A stretch of DNA of 5,829 bases. It comes from Aquificaceae bacterium (GTDB taxonomy: Bacteria > Aquificota > Aquificia > Aquificales > Aquificaceae). Under the pieces are notes generated by a model, which worked only from the letters and a program-made list of their open reading frames with translations, did not search any database and was not told the origin of the DNA. Shown here piece by piece: positions 1 through 5,829 of the stretch (position 1 is its first letter; each line of letters begins with the position of its first letter). The stretch lies in NCBI GenBank assembly GCA_026982025.1, contig JALSHX010000033.1:1-5829 (forward strand), given 5' to 3'. The translations under genes were made by a program, and so were the position numbers.

Positions 1-5
1 TAATT

Positions 6-13
6 GGGGAGGT
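6..13 (+). promoter_or_regulatory. Ribosome binding site of the beta-helix gene
   Basis: GGGGAGGT lies 7 nt before the ATG at 21, a strong Shine-Dalgarno match at good spacing. It supports the ATG at 21 as the true start, which also places a signal peptide directly at the N-terminus. The promoter lies outside the window, because only 20 bases precede the gene. Confidence 0.8.
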
Positions 14-1073
14 AAGCAGGATGTTGAGGTCAGGATTCATTTTATTTTATCTTTGCCTCGGTTCTGTCTTTACCTCCGTAGCAAAGGTTTACTATGTTAG
101 CCCCTCTGCTTCTTACACTGACTCCTGTTCCAAATCAAACCCGTGCAGTTTTCAAAAGGCTCTCGATTCAGCCAGTAGAACCATTGAAGATGACATTATA
201 AAGGTTTTACCCGGAACATACATGATCAGTGATACCCTTACTTACGAGTCCCCAGGCGGCAGCGGTTCCCTTACCATTGAAGCATTGGATACCTACAACA
301 AGCCTGTGCTGGACGGTGGGCGTCAAGTTAAGATAATGGTCATAAACAACGATTCAAATAATAACTATGTTGGGGATTCCGGTGAAGTCATAAAGGTATT
401 AAACATTATTTTCAAAAACGGAAAGGCTTCGTGTTGCTTTGAGGAGAGAGGTGGAGGGCTTGAAGTAAGGACAGGGAAAGCAGATGTGATAATAGAAGGG
501 TGTGAGTTTCTGGAAAATACCTCCCAGCAAGGTTCAGCAGGTGGTCTTGGCGTTTCTACAAATGGAGGAAATGTTGTCTTGAAAGAAAATATATTCAGGG
601 GAAACGAAGCCAATGTCACCGGCGGAGGAGCATGGATATCAGCAGATACCCAAGGACAGGTTGAAGTTCTTCAAAATACCTTTGAAGGTAATGTAGCTCT
701 TTTTAATGCATCCGGCACAGGTGCCGGGGGAGGCCTTCGGATAAGCGGTGGCATTGTCAAAGTAGAGGATAATGCCTTCAAAAGAAATGGGGCAAATGGC
801 AAAGGTTCCGACCTTTCTGTTGAAAGCTCCTCCAAGGTAGAGATCATATCCAACACTTTTGAAAAAAATACCAAGAATGGTGCTTTATACGTTGAAGAAA
901 CCGTTGGTGCTGATGATATCCTAATTGCCAATAATATATTCATTTCCAACGGTGGTACCTATAACCCGCAGGGTGGTGGTATATATCTTTATTTATTGGA
1001 AGATCCAAACCGAGGAGCGCCGAGGGCGGCAGTGATTAATAATACCTTTTATGGGAATGATGCAGATTTGGGA

Positions 1074-1078
1074 GGGGG
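1074..1078 (+). other. G5 tract: most likely site of the frame change in the beta-helix gene
   Basis: Before this tract, frame 0 reads FYGNDADLGGG. After it, the -1 frame reads LFAWLQGREVSLYLYNNIFF, which continues the rung pattern. Adding one G here (five to six) joins GGG to LFAWLQ with no gap. A TGA at 1058-1060 in the -1 frame rules out an earlier switch. The alternative is a single shift just after 1138. That would need only one lesion, but it would make the beta-helix-like stretch 1079-1135 a coincidence. Confidence 0.65.
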
Positions 1079-1135
1079 CTCTTCGCATGGTTACAGGGAA
1101 GAGAAGTATCCTTGTATTTATATAACAACATTTTT

Positions 1136-1138
1136 TGA
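1136..1138 (+). other. In-frame TGA inside the restored beta-helix reading frame
   Basis: In the reading frame that carries SLYLYNNIFF upstream and RNRADFPGDDVRIQN downstream, this codon is TGA. Both flanks fit one beta-helix rung, so a single substitution is the simplest cause (CGA or GGA to TGA). It sits at the edge of a T6 run (1131-1136). TGA is the normal stop of three genes in the window, so reassignment is not supported. Confidence 0.6.
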
Positions 1139-1514
1139 AGAAACAGAGCGGATTTTCCCGGAGATGATGTTCGTATTCAAAATACAAGTGATACCATTAT
1201 TCGCCTCTTTCACAACAATTTTTCGGGAAACGCTGATTTTTGGGGAGGTTCAGGAGCTATTGACTCTGAAGATCTATACATTGCGGACACATACAACTAT
1301 TCCCATACTGGTAACATGCAGGAAGACCCCTCCTTTGCAGAGGCTTACAGGCTTAGCGAGGTGTCTCCGTTAATTGAAAAAGGAACAAACGATCCACCCC
1401 CCGGGTTTTCCCTTCCGGAGGATGACAAAGATGGAAGTGCACGGATTATTGACGGAAATGGTACAAGTCCTAACCTGCGCCGACCCGTTGTTGATATGGG
1501 TGCCTATGAATTTG

Positions 1515-1762
1515 GAATTGTCCTAAATGTTGAAAAAGTCGGTTCCGGAAAGGTTACCTCCTCTCCGGATGCGCCCAGAAGGATTGAATGCGGCAGTAAA
1601 TGCAAGGAGAAATTCCATAGAAACGCAACTATAACACTTACTGCAAGTCCCGGACCGGGCTTTGTTTTTCTGAAGTGGGAAGGAGATTGCACTTCCTGTT
1701 CTTCAACCACCTGCCAGATAATCCTTAATTCGGACCAAACCTGCAGAGCCATCTTTATTCAG
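1515..1762 (+). other. Cys-rich InlB-like bacterial repeat domain (within the broken gene)
   Basis: This segment encodes the pattern VGSGKVTSSP...ECGSKC...F...ATITLTASPGPGFVFLKWEGDC...C...TCQI...D-QTCRAIF. It matches the common divergent InlB/'bacterial repeat' fold in which G-x-V-x-S-P, a CG-x-x-C pair, a WxG motif and a terminal A-x-F recur. Six cysteines suggest three disulfides, in line with export. The domain sits between the beta-helix and the sorting tail, where stalk or spacer domains are usual. It is read in the same frame as the C-terminus and contains no lesion. Confidence 0.7.
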
Positions 1763-1765
1763 GTT

Positions 1766-1903
1766 TCAGGTGGCGGTAAGTCAAGCGGAGGGTGTAATAC
1801 AGGTGTGCAGACGGTTCCCGCTTTTATTTGGTTGGCAGTGCTTTTGATCTTCAGGAGGTTTCTCCACCGGTATAGATTATGGATATTAAAATTTTTTAGA
1901 TGA
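1766..1903 (+). other. C-terminal GGC / hydrophobic / Arg sorting tail (within the broken gene)
   Basis: The tail runs SGGGKSSGGCNTG, a short hydrophobic stretch (VPAFIWLAVLLIF), then basic residues (RRFLHRYR). This is the tripartite layout of the CTERM protein-sorting signals: a glycine-rich linker with a cysteine, a membrane segment and an Arg cluster. It resembles the SYNERG-CTERM/MYXO-CTERM group, where the Cys is thought to be processed and lipid-anchored. About ten residues (LWILKFFR end) follow the Arg cluster, longer than is usual. The family name is a resemblance only. The sorting enzyme is not in the window. Confidence 0.6.
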
Positions 1904-2214
1904 GGGGATACTTTGTAGTTCTGATAACCTGTCCGGTGGAGAAGGGAGAGGAGATTGCCCAGCTCATTATAAAGGATAGGCTGGGGGCTTGCGTCAACGT
2001 AGTACAGGAAGTCAGCTCAATTTACTGGTGGAAGGGAAAGATTGAAAGGGACAGGGAGTCCCTTCTTGTGGTGAAAACCAGTGCGGAGCGTCTGAGCGAG
2101 CTTACCGAGAGGGTGAAAGAGGTTCATCCCTACACGGTTCCTGAGATAATAGCCCTTCCCATAATTGCGGGAAATGAGGACTACCTTGAGTGGATTGAGG
2201 AGAGCCTTCAGTGA
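1900..2214 (+). CDS. cutA: CutA divalent-ion tolerance protein
   Basis: This encodes CutA1, a small ferredoxin-like protein that forms very stable trimers and is linked to divalent metal (copper) tolerance; its biochemical role is still unsettled. The 104-residue length is normal. Family hallmarks are all present: LGACVN (Cys31), IYWWKGKI (41-48), a VVKT strand (57-60), HPYTVPEI (76-83) and the closing NEDYLEWI. The start is forced: a TAG lies directly before the ATG (1897-1899), and the ATG gives the expected N-terminal strand. There is no convincing Shine-Dalgarno, and the ATG overlaps the TGA of the preceding gene (ATGA). Translation therefore probably depends on ribosomes that finish the upstream gene. 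Its own stop overlaps the GTG of sbcC. It is intact, and the assignment is confident. Confidence 0.95.
   Translation: MRGYFVVLITCPVEKGEEIAQLIIKDRLGACVNVVQEVSSIYWWKGKIERDRESLLVVKTSAERLSELTERVKEVHPYTVPEIIALPIIAGNEDYLEWIEESLQ
2197..2204 (+). promoter_or_regulatory. Ribosome binding site of sbcC inside the end of cutA
   Basis: GAGGAGAG sits 6 nt before the GTG at 2211, within the last codons of cutA. It decides the GTG start of sbcC, whose product then begins MRPLLLELEGF, the usual N-terminus of this family. GTG and the TGA of cutA overlap as GTGA. Confidence 0.75.
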
Positions 2215-5132
2215 GACCCCTCCTCCTTGAGCTTGAGGGATTCACCGTTTACAGGGAAAAACAGACCATAGACTTTAGCAAACTCAACTTCTTCATCATT
2301 CAGGGAAAAACGGGGGCGGGTAAAACCTCCATCGTGGACGCCATAACCTTTGCCCTTTACGGAAGGGTTCCCAGATACGGCACCCAGAAGGCTCACAAAA
2401 TGGTCCTTTCCAAAGGCTCAGACAGGATGAGGGTTGCCTTTGAATTTTCCGTAGGCTCAAAAAGATACAGGGTTGAGAGGTTCCTCAGGACAAAGCCAGA
2501 GGAGTACATTGTGAGAGCATACGAGGGGGAGAGAAGGCTAAATCTCGGAAAGTCAGAGGTTGAAAGGTGGGTTGAGGAGATCACCGGTCTTGACTACAGG
2601 ACCTTCACACGAGTCATTCTTCTTCCTCAGGGTGAGTTTGATAGATTTTTAAAGCCCTCCTCTCCGAAAGAGAGAAGGGAAATCCTCATAAATCTGCTGA
2701 ACCTTGAAATCTTTGAAAAGGCACGCCAGATAGCCTCCGAGCGCTACAGGGAGCTTTTGGGCAAAAAGGAGGCGATGGCAGGGGAAATTGAAACCCTTGA
2801 AAAGCTTGACCCGAAGGAGCTTGAATCACTCCGCTCGGATAAGGAAAGAATTGAAGCGGAAAACAAAAAGTTAAATACAGAAATTCAGAACCTTGAAAAT
2901 CTCCTGAGAAAGGCGGAAGAGGGCTATTCAATCAGGAAAGAGCTTGAGGAACTTGAAGGAAGATTGAATGACCTAAAAAAGAGGGAGAAGGAAATCAATG
3001 GAGTAAGGGAAAGAATTGAAAGGGCTGAGAAGGTTCTTCCCTACATCCCTTATGTGGAACAGGCGGAAAAGTCGGAGGCACAGCTAAGGGAAAAAAGAAT
3101 TGAGAAGGAAAAGATTCAAAAGGAAATACTCAAAAAAAGAGAGGAACTAAAGGATGTAAACAATAAGCTAAAGGAGGTTGAGAAAAAAGCAAAGGAAATT
3201 CCAAAACTAAGGGAGGAATTGGAAAGGGTAGCGGTGCTTCTTGAGAAGGTTTCCTCCGCCAGAAGGGACCTCGCTGAGGCGGAAAGGAGGAAAAAAGAAG
3301 CCATGGAGAAGTTAGAATCCGCACGCAAGCTGGAGAAGGAACTCAAAGACAGGGAAGAAAGGATTGCAAAGGGCGAAAAACTCATTGAAGAACTTAACAG
3401 AGAACTTGAAGAACTCGCATTTGACGAAGAAGAGTACATAAGGGAGGTGGAGATCTCCAAAGAGAGAGAGTTTCTGATTCAGACAAAGAGCAAACTTGAG
3501 TCAAAAAGGAGGGAACTTACCGGAACCCTTGAAAAACTCTCAGCCCTGAAGGAAGAGGTTGAGGCACTCAAAAGTAAGGTATCCCTCAAAGAGGATGAGG
3601 TAAAAAGGGCGGGTGTTCATCACCACGCCTCAGAGATAAGAAGGGTCATCAGAGAGGGAGACGTCTGTCCCGTCTGCGGGTCGGTTTACAAAGGACCTCC
3701 CGAGGAAAAGGGTCTTCTTACCTTTGAAGAGCTTTCCCGGGAACTTGAGAAGCTTGAGAGCCTTCTTTCCCAGAAGGAAAAAAACCTCACGGCTCTTGAG
3801 GAAAAAAAGTCAATACTTGAGTCGGAGGTGGAGGCACTTGAGAAGGAAATTAAAGGAAAGGAAGAAATCCTTGAGGGAGATTCTCCAACACGGGTAAAAG
3901 AGCTTGAAACAAAAAGGAAGAAGAAGAGGGAGAATGAAGTCAAGCTAAAGAAGTTCCACGAACGGCTCTCCCAGCTCCTGAAAGAAAGGGAAACCATAAG
4001 CGTCAAGATCCAGACCCTTAAAACCGAGGCATCGTCCCTTGAAAGGGAATCCGCCAAGCTTTACGAGTCGGTGCGAAATGTTCTCAAAACAGCCGGCGAA
4101 AAGGATGTCATAAAGGCGGAGAAAAACCTGACCAGGAAGAAGGAGGACCTCTCAGGATACATAAGAGACCTTGAGGAAAAGGAAGAAGAACTAAAGACCC
4201 TTGAAAAACAGAAAAAAGAGGCACTCGTGAGGCTTGAGACATCCCTTGAGGAAACCGACAGGGCAATCAAAAGCCTTGAAGAAGCAAGAGATTCTGCTCT
4301 CAGAAAGCTGGCACCGATCTTCAGGGAACTTGGGGGAATTGAAGAGATCAAAGCTACCTCTGTCAAAGAAGAGGATCTTAAAAAGTTGAAGGAAATCGTT
4401 GAAAACCACGATAGGGAAAAGAGGTCGCTGGAAGAAAGAATAGGGATTTTAAGAGATAAGCTGAAAGACCTCGGGCGAACGCCCGAGGTGGGTGAGCTTC
4501 AAAAAAAATTAAGTTTTCTCAAGAAGAAACTTGAAGAGAACTCCGAGAAGATAGGACAGATCAGGGAAAGGATGAAGGTGCTTGAGGAAGCTCTTGAGAG
4601 AAAAAAGAAGCTTGCCGATGATATAAAAGAAGTGAACGAGAAAATAAGAATTTACGAGATTCTAAAGGAGGACCTCAAGTCCGACAGGCTTCAGGACTTT
4701 GCCTCTTCTCTGATGCTTGGCAAGATAGTAAGGAAGGCGGGTGAGTACCTGCTCAGTTTCACCGGTAATTACGAGTTTCACCTTGACGAGAAGGGCGATC
4801 TTGTTGTAGTTGACCGCTCACGGGGAACGGAAAGGGCTGTTAACAGCCTCAGCGGGGGAGAGACCTTCCTTGCCTCCCTTTCCCTTGCCCTCGGGATAAG
4901 CGATGTTCTCTCAGCCCGCGCCCATCTTGAGAGCCTGTTTATTGATGAGGGGTTCGGAAGTCTTGACGAGGAAACGAGGGAGAGGGTCAGCGACATGCTT
5001 GAGGTGATCAAACAGAAGATAAACAGAATGGTGGGAATAATTTCCCACATACCTGACCTCGGCGACAGGTTCAACCAGAGGATAAGGGTCCTCAAGGAGG
5101 AGAGGGGATCAAGGCTTGAAATTTTCTACTGA
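2211..5132 (+). CDS. sbcC: SbcC (Rad50-like) DNA-repair exonuclease ATPase subunit
   Basis: This encodes the SMC-type ATPase that partners the SbcD (Mre11) nuclease. The complex opens DNA hairpins, cuts palindromes and processes double-strand ends in the cytoplasm. The 973-residue product is complete and close to the usual length. The N-lobe holds Walker A GKTGAGKT (32-39) and the Q-loop LLPQGEF (Gln140). A Lys/Glu-rich coiled coil runs from about 170 to 480. The zinc hook is CPVCG (486-490), near the exact centre. The return coil spans about 500-820. The C-lobe holds the signature LSGGE (880-884), Walker B LFIDEGFG (Asp912, Glu913), the D-loop SLDEE (917-921) and the H-loop His946. It starts at GTG with a good Shine-Dalgarno and overlaps cutA by 4 bp. 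Unusually, the gene just upstream is cutA and not sbcD. The stop TGA overlaps hisC on the other strand. Nothing suggests damage. Confidence 0.96.
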   Translation: MRPLLLELEGFTVYREKQTIDFSKLNFFIIQGKTGAGKTSIVDAITFALYGRVPRYGTQKAHKMVLSKGSDRMRVAFEFSVGSKRYRVERFLRTKPEEYIVRAYEGERRLNLGKSEVERWVEEITGLDYRTFTRVILLPQGEFDRFLKPSSPKERREILINLLNLEIFEKARQIASERYRELLGKKEAMAGEIETLEKLDPKELESLRSDKERIEAENKKLNTEIQNLENLLRKAEEGYSIRKELEELEGRLNDLKKREKEINGVRERIERAEKVLPYIPYVEQAEKSEAQLREKRIEKEKIQKEILKKREELKDVNNKLKEVEKKAKEIPKLREELERVAVLLEKVSSARRDLAEAERRKKEAMEKLESARKLEKELKDREERIAKGEKLIEELNRELEELAFDEEEYIREVEISKEREFLIQTKSKLESKRRELTGTLEKLSALKEEVEALKSKVSLKEDEVKRAGVHHHASEIRRVIREGDVCPVCGSVYKGPPEEKGLLTFEELSRELEKLESLLSQKEKNLTALEEKKSILESEVEALEKEIKGKEEILEGDSPTRVKELETKRKKKRENEVKLKKFHERLSQLLKERETISVKIQTLKTEASSLERESAKLYESVRNVLKTAGEKDVIKAEKNLTRKKEDLSGYIRDLEEKEEELKTLEKQKKEALVRLETSLEETDRAIKSLEEARDSALRKLAPIFRELGGIEEIKATSVKEEDLKKLKEIVENHDREKRSLEERIGILRDKLKDLGRTPEVGELQKKLSFLKKKLEENSEKIGQIRERMKVLEEALERKKKLADDIKEVNEKIRIYEILKEDLKSDRLQDFASSLMLGKIVRKAGEYLLSFTGNYEFHLDEKGDLVVVDRSRGTERAVNSLSGGETFLASLSLALGISDVLSARAHLESLFIDEGFGSLDEETRERVSDMLEVIKQKINRMVGIISHIPDLGDRFNQRIRVLKEERGSRLEIFY
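4468..4489. repeat. Perfect 22-bp inverted repeat inside sbcC
   Basis: The 10-base arm ACCTCGGGCG and its exact complement are separated by only AA. In RNA this would fold as a GC-rich stem, most likely with a GAAC loop. It lies in codons 753-760 (DLGRTPEV), in the return coiled coil. No T run follows on the + strand, so it is not an intrinsic terminator in the sense direction. On the - strand the stem is preceded, not followed, by the T-rich stretch (complement of 4501-4508). Confidence 0.6.
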
Positions 5133-5829
5133 AGCTCCCTCAGGGAAGATGAGAGGGCTTCAAGAAAGGCGTCGTTTTCCTCGGGCTTGCCCACGCTTAC
5201 CCGGAGGCACCTTTCAAGAAGGGGCATGTAGGAAACATCCCTTACGAGTATTCCCCTCCTCAAGAGAGATCCGTAAACCTTCTGAGCGGGAAACTCTGTT
5301 TTGAAGAGGATGAAGTTGGCTCTTGAGGGGAAGGGAATTACTCCATCTATTTCCTTGAGCTCCTTGAAAAGCCTTTCCCTCTCCTTCACCACGATCCCGA
5401 CGGACTCTTCAATAAAGTCCCTTCCCTCTCTGAGGATTACCGAAGCCATTATTTGTGAAGGCTGGCTTATGTTGAAGGGGAGCCGAACCTTTTCAATTTC
5501 TGAGGCAATCTCTTCCTTTGCAATAAGGATCCCCACTCTCAGCCCAGCCATTCCGATTTTTGAAAGGGTCCTGAGGACAGCCGTGTCCTCCCTTGAAAGG
5601 GCATCATCAAGGAATGTCTCACCGCTGTAGTGGTAGTAGGCTTCATCAATTACCGTAAAGACGCCCTGATCCCTGAGGGTAGTGATCTTTTCCCTCGTGT
5701 AGAGGTTTCCTGTGGGATTATTGGGAAAGGCAAAGTAGGAGAGGGCAAAGGGAATTGATGAGGCGGATTCAAGGCAGGAGGGTAGATCTATGTCAAAGTT
5801 CCCGTCCAGAAGTGTTGAGACGACCGTTC
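5126..5829 (-). CDS. hisC: Histidinol-phosphate aminotransferase, C-terminal part (N-terminus beyond the window)
   Basis: This is a PLP-dependent fold-type I aminotransferase that converts imidazole-acetol phosphate and glutamate to histidinol phosphate in histidine biosynthesis. The frame is open from its stop TAG (5126-5128) to the right edge, so 233 codons are visible and roughly a third of the protein is missing. Motifs in order: FPNNPTGN (5705-5728), VIDEAYYHY (5627-5653, with the Asp that contacts the PLP pyridine), RTLSKIG (PLP lysine codon 5558-5560), AGLRVG (the Arg expected to hold the PLP phosphate), SRANFILF, and LRVSVGKPEEN near the C-terminus (the Arg typical of the substrate-phosphate site). 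An ATG at 5549-5551 is internal (SKIGMAGLR) and is not the start. The closest alternative is another class I/II aminotransferase of the same family, such as CobD-like, but the motif set favours HisC. It runs convergent to sbcC, with stops overlapping by 7 bp. Confidence 0.9.
   Translation of the reverse strand, partial: TVVSTLLDGNFDIDLPSCLESASSIPFALSYFAFPNNPTGNLYTREKITTLRDQGVFTVIDEAYYHYSGETFLDDALSREDTAVLRTLSKIGMAGLRVGILIAKEEIASEIEKVRLPFNISQPSQIMASVILREGRDFIEESVGIVVKERERLFKELKEIDGVIPFPSRANFILFKTEFPAQKVYGSLLRRGILVRDVSYMPLLERCLRVSVGKPEENDAFLEALSSSLRELQ

Larger units (their letters stand above)
21..1903 (+). pseudogene. Secreted right-handed beta-helix (choice-of-anchor Q type) protein with C-terminal sorting tail, disrupted by a frameshift and a stop
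   Basis: This is a surface or secreted protein of unknown substrate. Residues 1-21 form a signal peptide (hydrophobic core, likely cleavage after TSVA). A parallel beta-helix follows, with repeated FxxN...GGx rungs like chlamydial Pmp repeats: FLEN 163, FRGN 192, FEGN 221, FKRN 253, FEKN 280, FISN 307 and FYGN 343. Frame 0 is clearly right up to about 1079. From there the beta-helix signal continues in the -1 frame (SLYLYNNIFF, GDDVRIQN, NNFSGNADFWGG) and leads to PVVDMGAYEF, a closing motif typical of choice-of-anchor Q proteins. After this come an InlB-like repeat domain with six cysteines and a GGC-hydrophobic-Arg tail. Restoring one base gives 627 codons plus the stop, with a TGA at codon 373. 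As written, translation from ATG 21 gives 450 residues: about 353 genuine, then 97 out-of-frame, ending at 1373 without the anchor. The gene is either recently inactivated or carries sequencing errors. The ligand or enzymatic role cannot be told from the sequence. Confidence 0.8.

Noticed and set aside
1070..1080. Programmed -1 ribosomal frameshift site
   Set aside because: The codons GGA GGG GGC do not make an X-XXY-YYZ heptamer in the needed register, and the shifted frame would stop at 1136 anyway.
1136..1138. TGA as a reassigned codon or selenocysteine
   Set aside because: TGA ends cutA, sbcC and the first gene. A frameshift is also needed nearby, the protein is a structural beta-helix without a redox site there, and no SECIS-like hairpin is apparent just after it.
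1316..1903. Independent 195-codon gene starting at ATG 1316
   Set aside because: The frame carries clear beta-helix sequence for some 180 bases upstream of this ATG, which has no good ribosome site. It is the 3' part of the broken gene.
3116..4409. Several Ser/Phe-rich open frames on the - strand opposite sbcC
   Set aside because: They are complements of the purine-rich Lys/Glu coiled-coil codons. They have low complexity, no ribosome sites and no recognisable family.
5131..5161. Terminator after sbcC
   Set aside because: An imperfect 11-bp hairpin (one mismatch, one G-U pair) can be drawn, but no T run follows and it lies within hisC coding sequence.
5116..5630. Two + strand open frames opposite hisC
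   Set aside because: The opposite strand carries the full, motif-rich HisC frame; these are shadows.
1..5829. CRISPR array, tRNA/rRNA, insertion sequence or attachment site
   Set aside because: No spaced direct repeats, RNA gene signatures, transposase frames or terminal inverted repeats were seen. The repeats in the first gene are protein-level beta-helix rungs.

Overview
The window reads as a piece of a bacterial chromosome, probably from a thermophile. The three conserved genes (cutA, sbcC, hisC) use mostly AGG/AGA for arginine and many CTT/CTC leucine and ATA isoleucine codons. Their proteins are rich in Lys and Glu, the genes are tightly packed with overlapping stops and starts, and there is almost no intergenic DNA. 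I cannot assign a phylum from the sequence. The standard genetic code applies, since TGA is the natural stop of cutA, of sbcC and of the first gene.

Layout: positions 21-1903 (+) hold a broken gene for a secreted right-handed beta-helix protein. It has a signal peptide, about ten Pmp-like FxxN/GGx repeats, a closing VDxGAYE motif, a Cys-rich InlB-like repeat domain, and a C-terminal GGC + hydrophobic + Arg sorting tail. It carries two lesions: a frame change best placed at a G5 tract (1074-1078) and an in-frame TGA at 1136-1138. Its stop overlaps the start of cutA (1900-2214, +) by 4 bp, and the stop of cutA overlaps the GTG start of sbcC (2211-5132, +) by 4 bp. Together they form a tightly coupled + strand operon. 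sbcC is intact, with all ABC ATPase motifs and a central CPVC zinc hook, but no sbcD is visible beside it.

On the - strand, the C-terminal two thirds of a histidinol-phosphate aminotransferase (hisC) runs in from the right edge and ends at 5126. Its stop overlaps the stop of sbcC convergently by 7 bp. No transcriptional terminator is evident there.

Functionally this is mostly ordinary accessory and housekeeping content: a surface or secreted protein, a metal-tolerance-associated trimer, a DNA-repair ATPase and a histidine-biosynthesis enzyme. I see no new multi-gene system, mobile element, CRISPR array or RNA gene. The points most worth checking are the double lesion in the beta-helix gene and its possible effect on cutA/sbcC translation, the GGC-type sorting tail, and sbcC standing apart from sbcD.
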